From Haemophilus haemolyticus_M (GTDB lineage Bacteria > Pseudomonadota > Gammaproteobacteria > Enterobacterales > Pasteurellaceae): 64,000 bases of DNA. The translations under genes and the position numbers were made by a program. The stretch covers positions 310,001 to 374,000 of the forward strand of contig NZ_QQGD01000001.1 of NCBI RefSeq assembly GCF_003490935.1, in the 5' to 3' direction. The notes below the pieces were generated by a model. The model was not told where the DNA came from and did not search any database. It was given only the letters and a program-made list of their open reading frames with translations. This document shows, one piece after another, positions 27,282 through 37,122 of the stretch (positions are counted from its first letter, which is position 1; every line of letters begins with the position of its first letter).

Positions 27282-29060
27282 TTACATCAGTTGCCACTGA
27301 CCTTTATCTTGCAGAGTTAGATGTTGCTGGTGTAAAGCTTTCAGCGTTGAACGGTGGCCAACACTGATTAGCGTGGTTTTTGGTAGCTCTTGTTTTAATA
27401 GTTGATACATCGCAAATTCCAAACCTTCGTCCATACTTGCTGTGGCTTCATCTAAGAAGGCTACGGCAGGTTTGTGTAGAATCAAACGAGCAAATGCTAA
27501 ACGCTGTTGCTCACCAAGCGAAAGAATACGCGTCCAGTCTTGTTCTTTTTCTAATTGTTCAGCCAAATGTCCCAGTTGCACTTTATTTAATATTTCTACC
27601 GCTTGTGTATGTGAAATATTGTCGGGCTTATTGGGATAAGTTAATGCCGACATCAAATTTCCTTGTGGTACATAGGGTTTTTGCGATAAGAAAAGTTGAC
27701 TGTTTGTTGGGCAAATCACCTCACCTTCTGCGTAGCTCCAGAGTCCAGCGATTGTTCGTAAAAGTGTCGTTTTTCCTGAACCAGATTTTCCTTGAATGAG
27801 TAAACTCGTTCCTTGCGGTAGCGTAATGTTGAGATTTTCTACCAGAGTGTGACCTAATGGATTTTTAACACTTAAGTTGTTGAAAATAACATCCGTAGGG
27901 TGATTGTGGATTTGTACTTGCGATTCATGATTCACCATTTCAATGGCGTAGCTGAAACCGGTTAAACGATTGAGCGTCGCTTTATATCCTGCAAAACTAT
28001 CATAAGTATTACGGAAAAATGAAAGATTGCTGTGCAATTTTCCAAATACTTGTAAAGTTTGCATTAAATCACCGAGTTTTATTTGTTTTTCAAAGTAACG
28101 TCCAACTTGAATTAATAATGGAAAAACAACAGAAACTTGACTGACAACTAAGTTAAATCCTGAAAATTTTAGCGTTCTAAATACTATTACCCACATGTTA
28201 TTGATGACAGCATTGAATTGTTGGTAAAGCTGATTTTTTTCTACTTTTTCACCTGCGTAAAAAGCAATGCTTTCGGCATATTCTTTTATGCGAATTAAAG
28301 AATAACGGTAGTTTGCGTTTAAGCGTTCATTAATAAAATTCAACGAGATTAATGGACGACCGAGCCAAAATGCAATGAGGGTAGTGAAAATGACATAGCC
28401 AAACACTAAGAACACCATCATATGTGGAATTTCCACGCCAAGTACCATCATTGGACCTGCTAATCCCCATAACAAAATCGTGTAAGAGATCATTGAGGTG
28501 ACCGCATCAATGACTCCAGTGCTTAAAGAAAGCGTGGTTTTTACATAAGATTGGACATCTTGTTGAATACGTTGATCGGGGTTATCTAGGTTTTCGGATA
28601 AATACTGTGTTTTGTAATAGGCGCGATGTGCCATCCATTTATCAACAAGCTGTTCGTTAAGCCACTCAATCCAGTTGATGACGAAACGTTGCTCTAAATA
28701 ATAGCCTACTAATGCTGCTGAAACAGAACTTGTGGCAATGACGCAGAACAAGCCCATTTGTTGCCAAAATACATGTTCATTAAATTCTTGCAATGATGTG
28801 TACATATTTTTGTACCACTCAGAATGTACAAGGCTGATACGTACGCTGAGTAATGTCATTGCAACAATAAGCAGAAAGAAGAGGATAGGTTTTATGCTGC
28901 GTTTAGGTGAAAGATAGCCACCTGCAAACATCCAAAATTGTTTTCCCCATTGAGTAAAACGCACCAAAAGAAAAATGCCAAAACTAAAGACGACAGAGGT
29001 GATGGCTAACGTTTGTAAAATCCAAATAAGAGAAGTAATGGCTTCTTGGCCGTAATCCAT
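27282..29060 (-). CDS. SbmA/YddA-like ABC transporter, fused permease and ATPase
   Basis: Inner-membrane half-size transporter of the ABC_membrane_2 group (relatives: YddA, SbmA/BacA); the substrate is unknown. About 592 residues from the ATG at 29060. I prefer this start because the longer frame upstream runs through a USS pair with no conservation. Membrane helices occupy 1-330. The ATPase carries Walker A GKSGSGKTTLLRT, signature LSLGEQQRLAFARL and Walker B VAFLDEATASMDE. It corresponds to Rd HI0036 and is divergent from the transporter at 29266. Confidence 0.85.
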   Translation of the reverse strand: MDYGQEAITSLIWILQTLAITSVVFSFGIFLLVRFTQWGKQFWMFAGGYLSPKRSIKPILFFLLIVAMTLLSVRISLVHSEWYKNMYTSLQEFNEHVFWQQMGLFCVIATSSVSAALVGYYLEQRFVINWIEWLNEQLVDKWMAHRAYYKTQYLSENLDNPDQRIQQDVQSYVKTTLSLSTGVIDAVTSMISYTILLWGLAGPMMVLGVEIPHMMVFLVFGYVIFTTLIAFWLGRPLISLNFINERLNANYRYSLIRIKEYAESIAFYAGEKVEKNQLYQQFNAVINNMWVIVFRTLKFSGFNLVVSQVSVVFPLLIQVGRYFEKQIKLGDLMQTLQVFGKLHSNLSFFRNTYDSFAGYKATLNRLTGFSYAIEMVNHESQVQIHNHPTDVIFNNLSVKNPLGHTLVENLNITLPQGTSLLIQGKSGSGKTTLLRTIAGLWSYAEGEVICPTNSQLFLSQKPYVPQGNLMSALTYPNKPDNISHTQAVEILNKVQLGHLAEQLEKEQDWTRILSLGEQQRLAFARLILHKPAVAFLDEATASMDEGLEFAMYQLLKQELPKTTLISVGHRSTLKALHQQHLTLQDKGQWQLM

Positions 29061-29224
29061 AAATATTCCATCCGAGATAAAAGTGTGGTGAAAAATAACC
29101 GCACTTTTTGTAAAAGGGTCAAAAATTTTCGGTATTGTAGAGTCTATGCTCAATTTCGCAAGAAAAAATGTGACGAACGTAGCATTTTTTGAGTTTGGTT
29201 AAGGTTTTCAAAAAACAACTTGGA

Positions 29225-29230
29225 TATAAT
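29225..29230 (+). promoter_or_regulatory. -10 box upstream of the YidE/YbjL-like gene
   Basis: A perfect TATAAT at 29225-29230 lies 36 bases before the ATG at 29266, with AAGGGG just before the start. I see no good -35 at standard spacing, so the promoter is weak or activated. Confidence 0.5.
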
Positions 29231-29265
29231 CCGAAGGAGTTAGATTTCATTTTTAAGGGGTCAAT

Positions 29266-30921
29266 ATGAGTGATATTGCAATCACGATTAGTCTTCTTGC
29301 CCTCGTTGCCGTAATCGGTTTATGGATCGGGCATTGGAAGATCCGTGGGGTTGGGCTTGGCATCGGTGGTGTGCTGTTTGGTGGTATCATTGTGGCTCAT
29401 TTCACCAATCAATATGGTTTGCAATTAGATGCACATACGTTGCATTTTGTGCAGGAATTTGGCTTGATTCTGTTCGTTTATACGATTGGGATTCAGGTTG
29501 GGCCTGGTTTTTTTGCATCTTTAAGAAAATCAGGTTTAAAACTGAATGCGTTTGCTATTTTAATCGTTGTTCTGGGTTCTATTGCAGCGGTGATTGTGCA
29601 TAAGGTTGCGGATGTTCCGTTGGAAATCGCTCTTGGTATTTATGCGGGAGCGGTAACTAACACGCCAGCCCTTGGTGCTGGTCAGCAAATTTTGACTGAA
29701 CTTGGCGTGCAACAAACTACAGTGACAATGGGGATGTCTTATGCGATGGCTTATCCATTCGGGATTTGTGGTATTTTGCTTGCAATGTGGTTAATCCGCT
29801 TATTTTTTAAAGTCAAAGTAGACGATGAAGCCGCTCGTTTTAATGCAGAGAGTGGTCAAGATAAGGAAAGTTTACATAATATTTCTTTAAAAGTGACCAA
29901 CCAAAATTTAGATGGTTTGATGCTGATTGAAGTGCCAGGATTTAGTGATGAGGAAGTGGTTTGCTCTCGCCTAAAACGCGAGGACATGGAAATTGTTCCA
30001 AAGGCTAGCACAGAAATTCGTATCAATGATATTTTACAATTAGTCGGCGATGATACGGCTCTATCCAAAATGCGCTTGATTATTGGTCATGAGGTAGATG
30101 CGCCAACATCCTCTTATAGTGGAGAGATTCGTGCCGAACGCGTAGTGGTTACTAATGAAAAAGTCTTAGGTAAAAAGATCCGCACGTTGGGGATTCATCA
30201 AAAATATGGTGTGGTGATTTCTCGTTTGAATCGTGCCGGTATTGAATTAGTGCCAACAGCGAATACAACTTTGCAATTTGGTGACGTACTTCATATGGTG
30301 GGGCATACTGATGTGCTAAATAAAGCGATTTCCGTAATTGGTAATGCACAACAAAAATTGCTTCAAGTGCAGATGTTACCTGTATTCATCGGTATTGGTT
30401 TAGGGGTACTCGTTGGTTCTATTCCATTCTATATTCCAGGTTTCCCAGTTGCGTTAAAATTAGGGCTTGCTGGTGGGCCATTGGTGGTTGCGTTGATTTT
30501 AGCGAGAATTGGCACGATTGGTAAACTTTACTGGTTTATGCCACCTAGTGCTAACTTGGCATTGCGCGAAATAGGGATTGTTCTTTTCTTGGCTGTGGTA
30601 GGTTTAAAATCAGGCGGAAGTTTCTTTGATACCTTGTTGAATGGCTCAGGCCTTGAATGGATGGGATACGGTATTTTTATCACCTTTATTCCATTAATGA
30701 TTACCGGTATTTTGGCTCGTCTATATGGCAAACTGAATTACCTTACAATCTGTGGTTTACTTGCAGGTTCCATGACAGATCCGCCAGCTTTAGCATTTGC
30801 TAATGAAATTAAAGAAGATAACGGTGCAGCAGCACTTTCTTATGCCACTGTGTATCCATTGGTGATGTTCTTGCGGATAATGTCTCCACAATTATTAGCA
30901 GTGTTATTGTGGGCTGCATAG
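29266..30921 (+). CDS. AspT/YidE-family putative transporter with two RCK_C domains
   Basis: Predicted anion antiporter of the AAE family (E. coli YidE and YbjL); the substrate is unknown. The 551 residues include an N-terminal five-helix block with the hallmark GAVTNTPALGAGQQIL (near 126), two central RCK_C/TrkA_C domains (about 200-365, each ending near LQLVGD or LHMVGH), and a C-terminal helix block with the matching GSMTDPPALAFANE (near 503). The internal duplication is typical. It corresponds to Rd HI0035. Confidence 0.88.
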   Translation: MSDIAITISLLALVAVIGLWIGHWKIRGVGLGIGGVLFGGIIVAHFTNQYGLQLDAHTLHFVQEFGLILFVYTIGIQVGPGFFASLRKSGLKLNAFAILIVVLGSIAAVIVHKVADVPLEIALGIYAGAVTNTPALGAGQQILTELGVQQTTVTMGMSYAMAYPFGICGILLAMWLIRLFFKVKVDDEAARFNAESGQDKESLHNISLKVTNQNLDGLMLIEVPGFSDEEVVCSRLKREDMEIVPKASTEIRINDILQLVGDDTALSKMRLIIGHEVDAPTSSYSGEIRAERVVVTNEKVLGKKIRTLGIHQKYGVVISRLNRAGIELVPTANTTLQFGDVLHMVGHTDVLNKAISVIGNAQQKLLQVQMLPVFIGIGLGVLVGSIPFYIPGFPVALKLGLAGGPLVVALILARIGTIGKLYWFMPPSANLALREIGIVLFLAVVGLKSGGSFFDTLLNGSGLEWMGYGIFITFIPLMITGILARLYGKLNYLTICGLLAGSMTDPPALAFANEIKEDNGAAALSYATVYPLVMFLRIMSPQLLAVLLWAA

Positions 30922-30948
30922 TTTAAATAGTTCAATTTATACAAACAA

Positions 30949-30977
30949 AAGCGCGGTTAATTTCGCGCTTATTTTTT
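30949..30977 (+). terminator. Terminator after the YidE/YbjL-like gene
   Basis: AAGCGCG, an 8-base loop, CGCGCTT and then ATTTTTT form an intrinsic terminator. Confidence 0.88.
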
Positions 30978-31045
30978 GTGTGGATTTTGCGCGAGAGGGT
31001 ATTCAATGATAGAATCTCGCACTTTTATTGCGAAGCGAGAACAAA

Positions 31046-31354
31046 ATGGCATTAGTTGAATTTTTGATGGAAACCTTAGATGGGTTAAAGGGAATAGATA
31101 TTGTACATTTTGATGTACGTGGAAAATTATCGATTACGGATAATATGATTATTTGCACGGGTACATCGAGCCGACAAGTTTCTGCAATGGCAGATAATTT
31201 AATTACAGAATGTAAAAAAGCAGGTTTTGAAACTTTTGGTGAAGAAGGTAAAAATACTGCAGATTGGATTGTGGTGGATCTTGGTCAAGCAATCGTACAT
31301 ATCATGCAACGTGACGCGCGTGAAATGTATCAATTAGAGAAACTTTGGGCGTAA
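31046..31354 (+). CDS. rsfS: Ribosomal silencing factor RsfS
   Basis: Binds ribosomal protein uL14 and blocks subunit joining during starvation. It has 102 residues from the ATG at 31046; an upstream in-frame TTG at 31028 adds six unconserved residues and was not used. The family signature is clear in DNMIICTGTSSRQV (near 36) and DWIVVDLGQAIVHIM (near 74). It begins the run toward rlmH and the rod-shape genes, as in E. coli. Confidence 0.95.
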   Translation: MALVEFLMETLDGLKGIDIVHFDVRGKLSITDNMIICTGTSSRQVSAMADNLITECKKAGFETFGEEGKNTADWIVVDLGQAIVHIMQRDAREMYQLEKLWA

Positions 31355-31362
31355 ATTTTAGT

Positions 31363-31393
31363 AAAGTGCGGTGAAAAATAACCGCACTTTTTA
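31363..31393 (+). terminator. USS-pair hairpin between rsfS and rlmH
   Basis: AAAGTGCGGT and ACCGCACTTT form a 10-bp stem with an 8-base loop followed by TT. A weak terminator at most. Confidence 0.55.
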
Positions 31394-31407
31394 GATGAGG
31401 ATGACTT

Positions 31408-31875
31408 GTGAAAATCACGTTAATTGCTGTCGGAACAAAAATGCCTTCTTGGGTTACAACGGGTTTTGAGGAATATCAACGCCGTTTTCCAAAAGATATG
31501 CCTTTTGAACTGATTGAAATTCCAGCAGGCAAGCGTGGAAAAAATGCTGATATTAAACGTATTTTAGAACAAGAAGGTAAAGCGATGTTAGCCGTCTGTG
31601 GAAAAGGTAAAGTCGTAACGTTAGATATTCCTGGTAAACCTTGGACCACCCCGCAATTAGCCGAGCAACTAGAAGCGTGGAAAAACGATGGCCGTGATGT
31701 ATGTTTGTTGATCGGGGGACCTGAGGGGCTTTCGCCTGAATGTAAAGCTGCCGCAGAGCAAAGCTGGTCGCTTTCACCCTTGACATTACCTCACCCGCTT
31801 GTTCGTGTTGTGGTTGCTGAAAGTTTGTATCGTGCGTGGTCGCTCACGACGAATCATCCTTATCATCGAGAATAG
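31408..31875 (+). CDS. rlmH: 23S rRNA pseudouridine-1915 N3-methyltransferase RlmH
   Basis: SPOUT methyltransferase that modifies pseudouridine 1915 in helix 69 of 23S rRNA. The 155 residues match the family exactly. It uses a GTG start with GATGAGGATG upstream. The C-terminal knot shows LLIGGPEGLSPECK and LPHPLVRVVVAESLYRAWSL, ending in the conserved NHPYHRE. Confidence 0.97.
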   Translation: MKITLIAVGTKMPSWVTTGFEEYQRRFPKDMPFELIEIPAGKRGKNADIKRILEQEGKAMLAVCGKGKVVTLDIPGKPWTTPQLAEQLEAWKNDGRDVCLLIGGPEGLSPECKAAAEQSWSLSPLTLPHPLVRVVVAESLYRAWSLTTNHPYHRE

Positions 31876-31896
31876 TAAATCCTCATTTTTAGTCAG

Positions 31897-33852
31897 ATGA
31901 ATTTAAAAAGATTCTTCAATACGCCAACTCATGAGCCGTTCCGCGATAAAAAAGCGGAGCGTAACCTTTTTGCTCGCCGAACTTTAGTGGCTTTTTTGGG
32001 GATTTTGCTACTAACAGGCGTGTTATTCACCAATATTTATCAGCTACAGATTGTTAATTTCGATACTTACCAAACGCGTTCTAATGGTAACCGAATTAAA
32101 TTATTACCTTTACCTCCAACGCGTGGCTTAATCTATGATCGTTACGGTAAATTATTAGCCGAAAATCTTACTTTTTTTGGTTTATATATTGTGCCAGAAA
32201 AAACTGAAAATTTAGACCGCACTTTAGATGAATTACGCTACATTGTGGGATTGACGGATAATGATATTGAAAATTTTAAAAAGGAACGTCGCCGCGGAAC
32301 GCGTTACACGCCTATTTTATTGAAACCGAATTTAACGGAAGAACAAATCGCACGTTTTGCAGTGAGTGGCTATCAATATCCGAGTTTAGATGTACGTCCT
32401 TATTTCAAACGCTATTACTTATATGGCGAGATTATGACGCATATTTTAGGCTATGTGGGCAAAATCAATGATAAAGACGTTGAGCGTTTGAAAAAAGATG
32501 AAAAATTTGCCAATTATTCTGGTAGCAATGATATGGGCAAATTGGGGATTGAACGCTACTATGAAGATGAGTTACATGGCACCACAGGTTTTGAAGAAGT
32601 AGAAATCAACAATCGCGGTAAAGTTATTCGTAAGTTACGTGAACAACCTTCAGTAGCAGGAAAAAGTATTTATCTTACTATCGATTTAGAATTGCAGCGT
32701 TACATAACAGATCTTTTGGCTGGGCAAAAAGGCGCGATTGTTGTATTGGATCCTAAAGATAGTGGTGTGCTGGCTATGGTGTCTACGCCAAGTTATGACA
32801 ATAATTTGTTTGTTGATGGTATTTCGTCAGAAGATTATAAGCGCCTATTAAATGATCCATCTCGTCCACTTTATAGTCGTGCGACCCAAGGTGTGTATCC
32901 TCCTGCTTCTACGGTAAAACCTTTTATTGCAGTAGCCGCACAAACTGAAAATGTGATTAGCCAAAATACGACGATTTTTGACCCAGGCTATTGGGTATTG
33001 CCAAATACGACTAAGCGATTCCGAGATTGGAAAAAGAGTGGTCATGGTTATACAGATTTAAATAAAGCAATTACAGAATCATCCGATACCTATTTTTACC
33101 AAGTCGCTCATAGTATGGGCATTGATCGCCTTTCTGATTGGATGAAACGATTTGGCTTTGGTATGCCAACTGGGATTGAAATTCAAGAAGAAACAGCAGC
33201 CAATATGCCAACGCGCGAATGGAAACAAAAACGCTATAAACGCCCTTGGGTACAAGGTGATACTATTTCTGTGGGAATTGGCCAAGGGTATTGGACTGCA
33301 ACCCCGTTACAAGTAGCAAAAGCAACAGCTGTATTGGTGAACAATGGAAAGGTGAATACCCCACATTTAATGAAAGCAATTGAAGTATCCACACTAAAAC
33401 CTTATGAAGATCCTTTGCTTTATCCTGATATTACAGAGGCTAAACAAAGCTATTGGGATGCCGCAAAACGTGGAATGTATAATGTTGTCAATTCAGCTTT
33501 AGGAACGGGGAGAAAGGCTTTTGCTGGAGCAAATTATCGTGTGGCAGGAAAATCTGGTACTGCTCAAGTATTTAGTTTAAAAGAAAATGAAAAATACAAT
33601 GCGGCGGGATTGAAAAAAGAACTACATGATCACGCATGGTTTACCGCATATGCGCCTTATGAAAATCCTAGATTGGTTGTGACAGTTATTTTAGAGAATG
33701 CGGGTGGTGGTTCAAGTAATGCCGCACCATTAGCACGTAAAGTGATGGATTATTATTTAAATCAGCGTTTACCTCAAGTTGAAAAATATAATGCAACCAT
33801 TCAGCAAAAAGAAGATTTACCACAAGAGAGCGAGCAAATAAATGGAAGATAA
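31897..33852 (+). CDS. mrdA: Penicillin-binding protein 2
   Basis: Elongasome transpeptidase that cross-links lateral wall peptidoglycan with RodA. It has 651 residues: a membrane anchor (about 28-48), a dimerisation/pedestal domain (about 60-220), then the transpeptidase with SxxK at Ser338 (PPASTVKPF), SxD in TESSDTYFYQVA, and KSG at 552-554 (VAGKSGTAQVF). It overlaps rodA by 11 bases, as the pair is usually coupled. Confidence 0.97.
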   Translation: MNLKRFFNTPTHEPFRDKKAERNLFARRTLVAFLGILLLTGVLFTNIYQLQIVNFDTYQTRSNGNRIKLLPLPPTRGLIYDRYGKLLAENLTFFGLYIVPEKTENLDRTLDELRYIVGLTDNDIENFKKERRRGTRYTPILLKPNLTEEQIARFAVSGYQYPSLDVRPYFKRYYLYGEIMTHILGYVGKINDKDVERLKKDEKFANYSGSNDMGKLGIERYYEDELHGTTGFEEVEINNRGKVIRKLREQPSVAGKSIYLTIDLELQRYITDLLAGQKGAIVVLDPKDSGVLAMVSTPSYDNNLFVDGISSEDYKRLLNDPSRPLYSRATQGVYPPASTVKPFIAVAAQTENVISQNTTIFDPGYWVLPNTTKRFRDWKKSGHGYTDLNKAITESSDTYFYQVAHSMGIDRLSDWMKRFGFGMPTGIEIQEETAANMPTREWKQKRYKRPWVQGDTISVGIGQGYWTATPLQVAKATAVLVNNGKVNTPHLMKAIEVSTLKPYEDPLLYPDITEAKQSYWDAAKRGMYNVVNSALGTGRKAFAGANYRVAGKSGTAQVFSLKENEKYNAAGLKKELHDHAWFTAYAPYENPRLVVTVILENAGGGSSNAAPLARKVMDYYLNQRLPQVEKYNATIQQKEDLPQESEQINGR

Positions 33853-34957
33853 AATCCCTTTCTGGTTGCGCGCATGGCAACGTTTGCATATTGATTTTTG
33901 GCTTTTTATTGGCTTAGTTGCAATAACAGCCTATGGCATGCTTGTGCTTTATAGTGCCACTGGTGCGAGTGAAACTATGTTTAACAACCGGATTATTCAG
34001 GTTTTTCTTGGATTTACTGTTATGCTCGTCATGGCGCAATTTCCACCTAAATTTTATCAACGCATTGCGCCTTATCTCTATCTGATAGGCTTTATCATGT
34101 TGATTTTAGTGGATGCGATTGGAACAACCAGTAAAGGTGCACAGCGTTGGCTTGATCTTGGATTTATTCGTTTTCAACCCTCTGAAATTGTAAAGCTTGC
34201 GGTGCCATTAATGGTCGCGGTGTATTTAGGTAATCGACCACTTCCACCTAAATTAAGTGAAACATTTATTGCGATTGCAATGATTATGATTCCGACTTTA
34301 CTTGTGGCTATACAACCAGATTTAGGCACATCAATTTTGGTAAGTGCGTCAGGTTTATTTGTCGTATTTTTAGCTGGAATGAGTTGGTGGTTGATTTTAG
34401 CTGCAGTGATTGGCTTAGCTGGATTTATTCCGATCATGTGGCTATATCTAATGCACGATTATCAACGCACTCGCGTTCTCACATTATTGGACCCAGAAAA
34501 AGATCCTCTCGGTGCTGGCTATCATATTTTACAATCAAAGATTGCGATTGGTTCTGGTGGTCTTTGGGGAAAAGGCTGGATGCAGGGTACGCAATCCCAG
34601 CTTGAGTTCTTACCTGAGCCTCATACAGATTTTATTTTTGCTGTAATGAGTGAAGAACATGGAATGGTTGGGTTTCTTATTTTAATCTCCATTTATATGT
34701 TCATTATTGTACGTGGTTTGATTATTGCCGTGAACGCTCAAACTTCTTTTGGGAGAATTCTTGCTGGAGCAACGACGTTAATTTTCTTTGTTTATGTGTT
34801 TGTTAATATAGGCATGGTAAGTGGTATTTTGCCTGTAGTGGGTGTGCCATTACCTTTATTCAGCTATGGCGGTACGTCTTACGTTGCTATTATGGCTGCT
34901 TTTGGCTTGGTGATGTCAGTTCATACACATCAAGTAAAATTTATGAAAGGGAACTAA
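33842..34957 (+). CDS. rodA: Peptidoglycan glycosyltransferase RodA (SEDS family)
   Basis: Polymerises lipid II glycan strands in the elongasome. It has 371 residues and about ten membrane helices. Conserved SEDS stretches include GTTSKGAQRWLDLGFIRFQP (near 87), FLPEPHTDFIFAVMSEEHG (near 256) and PLFSYGGTSYVAIM (near 338). Its start lies inside mrdA. Confidence 0.97.
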   Translation: MEDKIPFWLRAWQRLHIDFWLFIGLVAITAYGMLVLYSATGASETMFNNRIIQVFLGFTVMLVMAQFPPKFYQRIAPYLYLIGFIMLILVDAIGTTSKGAQRWLDLGFIRFQPSEIVKLAVPLMVAVYLGNRPLPPKLSETFIAIAMIMIPTLLVAIQPDLGTSILVSASGLFVVFLAGMSWWLILAAVIGLAGFIPIMWLYLMHDYQRTRVLTLLDPEKDPLGAGYHILQSKIAIGSGGLWGKGWMQGTQSQLEFLPEPHTDFIFAVMSEEHGMVGFLILISIYMFIIVRGLIIAVNAQTSFGRILAGATTLIFFVYVFVNIGMVSGILPVVGVPLPLFSYGGTSYVAIMAAFGLVMSVHTHQVKFMKGN

Positions 34958-35009
34958 TTTCATTTTTGCTTTTCTTAAAAGGGTAAATAAATGAAAATAG
35001 TCAACGCTT

Positions 35010-35873
35010 ATGAAATTAAAAACATTATTAAATCTGACCGCACTTGCTTTATTTGCTATAATTACTAGCTTTTCAGCCCATGCGGACACTCACCAAATGT
35101 ATGGTATCCAAGGGGATAAACTTTCGATTATAACCAAAGTACCTTCTCCTAGTACTTATTCCGTGAAAGGGCAAACTTATACGACAAAAGCTGAAGATGA
35201 TGCTAAATCCTATACGAAAGAAGGGATGGCAAGTTACTATCATCTCAAATTTAATGGGCGTAGAACTGCAAGTGGTGATGTTTATAATTCAACACAATTT
35301 ACTGCGGCACATAAAACATTGCCAATAAATTCTTATGCTTTGGTGACTAATTTACATAATAATCGTAAAGTTATCGTACGTATTAATGATCGTGGGCCTT
35401 TTAGTGATAAACGTTTAATTGACCTTTCTCATGCAGCGGCGAAAGAAATTGGATTAATTTCTCGCGGTATGGGGCATGTTAGAATTGAGGCGTTGCACGT
35501 TGCCAAAAATGGGAATTTATCAGGCGCAGCGACAAGAACGCTGGCTAAGCATGCAAAAACTCAAGAAGCAGCTGATCGTTTAGTATTAAAATCTAATACG
35601 CTTTTTGATAACGCATCTAAGTCAATAAATGCTCTAAAAGGAACCGAATTTTACCGTTTGAAAATGCTTGAATTAACCTCTCGTAGCCAAGCAAATAAGT
35701 TAATTACGCAACTTGCGTTAGCGAATATTCAAACTGAAGTAAATCGCTCGGGAAATAAATATGAAATTCACATAGGGCCCTTTGATAATAAAGCACAAAT
35801 GGCACAAGTGAGAGCTAAATTACAAAAAATGGCAGTAAACAAGCCACTAATTGTTTACACATATAAAAATTAA
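35010..35873 (+). CDS. rlpA: RlpA-like septal lytic transglycosylase, apparently soluble
   Basis: Double-psi beta-barrel enzyme that trims denuded glycan at the septum (by homology with RlpA), with a C-terminal SPOR domain. It has 287 residues. The barrel is seen in GMASYYHLKFNGRRTASGD and VRINDRGPFSDKRLIDLSHA; the SPOR domain is about 210-287. The signal peptide ends at FSAHAD near residue 25 with no lipobox cysteine, unlike the E. coli lipoprotein. The ATG at 35010 has no ribosome site; a better-placed ATG at 34991 opens a different 25-codon frame. Confidence 0.88.
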   Translation: MKLKTLLNLTALALFAIITSFSAHADTHQMYGIQGDKLSIITKVPSPSTYSVKGQTYTTKAEDDAKSYTKEGMASYYHLKFNGRRTASGDVYNSTQFTAAHKTLPINSYALVTNLHNNRKVIVRINDRGPFSDKRLIDLSHAAAKEIGLISRGMGHVRIEALHVAKNGNLSGAATRTLAKHAKTQEAADRLVLKSNTLFDNASKSINALKGTEFYRLKMLELTSRSQANKLITQLALANIQTEVNRSGNKYEIHIGPFDNKAQMAQVRAKLQKMAVNKPLIVYTYKN

Positions 35874-35888
35874 TTGTAGGAACACACT

Positions 35889-37070
35889 ATGTTGAAAAGA
35901 ACAACAAAAATCGCATTTTTATCAAGTTTTGTGGCACTTAGTGCTTTTTCGGTATCTGCAGAGGATATGCAGTTTGGAGTAACTCCGCCTCAAATTACTG
36001 CTCAAACGTATGTATTGATGGATTACAATTCAGGCGCAATTTTGGCCGCACTTAATCCTGATGAGCGTCAATATCCTGCATCATTAACAAAAATGATGAC
36101 AAGTTATGTGGTAGGGAGCGCTTTAAAACAGGGCAAAATTCACAATACCGATATGGTAACCATTGGTGAGAGTGCATGGGGGCGTAATTTCCCAGACTCA
36201 TCAAAAATGTTTTTAGATTTAAATACACAAGTATCTGTAGCAGATTTGAATCGTGGTGTGATTGTTGTTTCTGGTAATGATGCGACAGTGGCATTAGCTG
36301 AACACATTTCTGGCAATGTACCGAACTTTGTAGAAACCATGAATAAATATGTTCAACAATTTGGTTTGAAAAATACAAATTTCACTACGCCGCATGGTTT
36401 AGACGATCCAAATCAATATTCTTCCGCGCGTGATATGGCAATTATTGGTGCGCATATTATTCGTGATTTACCTGAAGAATATAAAATTTACTCAGAAAAA
36501 GATTTTACCTTTAACAAAATTAAACAGCCTAACCGCAATGGCTTATTGTGGGATAAAAATATCAATGTTGATGGAATGAAAACAGGGCATACTAGCCAAG
36601 CTGGATATAACTTAGTTGCTTCAGCGATTACACCGAACAATATGCGTTTAATTTCTGTTGTAATGGGTGTGCCAACTTACAAAGGTCGTGAAGTAGAAAG
36701 TAAAAAACTTTTACAATGGGGTTTTGCTAATTTCGAAACATTTAAAACTTTAGAGGCAGGCAAAGAAATTTCAGAACAACCAGTTTATTACGGTAATAAA
36801 GGTAGTGTGAAATTAGGCACGTTACAAGATAGCTTTATCACAGTTCCGAAAGGCAAACAAAATGAGCTTAAAGCTCGATATGAGTTAGAAAGTAAAAACT
36901 TACAAGCGCCTTTAGCAAAAGGCCAAGTCGTAGGTAAAGTCATTTATCAATTAGAAGGTAAAGATATTGCAGCGGTAAACTTACAAGTGATGGATGAAGT
37001 AGGTGAAGCTAGTATTTTCGGAAAAGCTTGGGATTGGCTCGTGCTCACTGTAAAAGGCTTATTTGCATAA
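35889..37070 (+). CDS. dacA: D-alanyl-D-alanine carboxypeptidase (PBP5/6 type)
   Basis: Removes the terminal D-Ala from peptidoglycan stem peptides. It has 393 residues. The signal peptide ends near SVSAED (24). SxxK is at Ser65-Lys68 (SLTKMM), SGN at 128-130, and KTG at 231-233. A C-terminal beta domain and a final amphipathic anchor (FGKAWDWLVLTVKGLFA) are present. It is followed by ybeD, as in E. coli. Confidence 0.97.
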   Translation: MLKRTTKIAFLSSFVALSAFSVSAEDMQFGVTPPQITAQTYVLMDYNSGAILAALNPDERQYPASLTKMMTSYVVGSALKQGKIHNTDMVTIGESAWGRNFPDSSKMFLDLNTQVSVADLNRGVIVVSGNDATVALAEHISGNVPNFVETMNKYVQQFGLKNTNFTTPHGLDDPNQYSSARDMAIIGAHIIRDLPEEYKIYSEKDFTFNKIKQPNRNGLLWDKNINVDGMKTGHTSQAGYNLVASAITPNNMRLISVVMGVPTYKGREVESKKLLQWGFANFETFKTLEAGKEISEQPVYYGNKGSVKLGTLQDSFITVPKGKQNELKARYELESKNLQAPLAKGQVVGKVIYQLEGKDIAAVNLQVMDEVGEASIFGKAWDWLVLTVKGLFA

Positions 37071-37122
37071 AATATGCCAGAAATTTACCGCACTTTTTTC
37101 ATTTTTAACTGAGGCATTCGTA

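Noticed and set aside
29079..29112. Imperfect USS pair before the ABC exporter as a terminator
   Set aside because: One arm has a mismatch (AAGTGTGG) and no gene ends there; more likely an uptake site in the leader.
31028..31045. TTG start for rsfS
   Set aside because: The six extra residues are not conserved; the ATG at 31046 gives the normal family length.
34991..35068. 25-codon ORF upstream of and overlapping rlpA as a real gene
   Set aside because: It has a good ribosome site but no recognisable product; kept only as a possible coupling leader.
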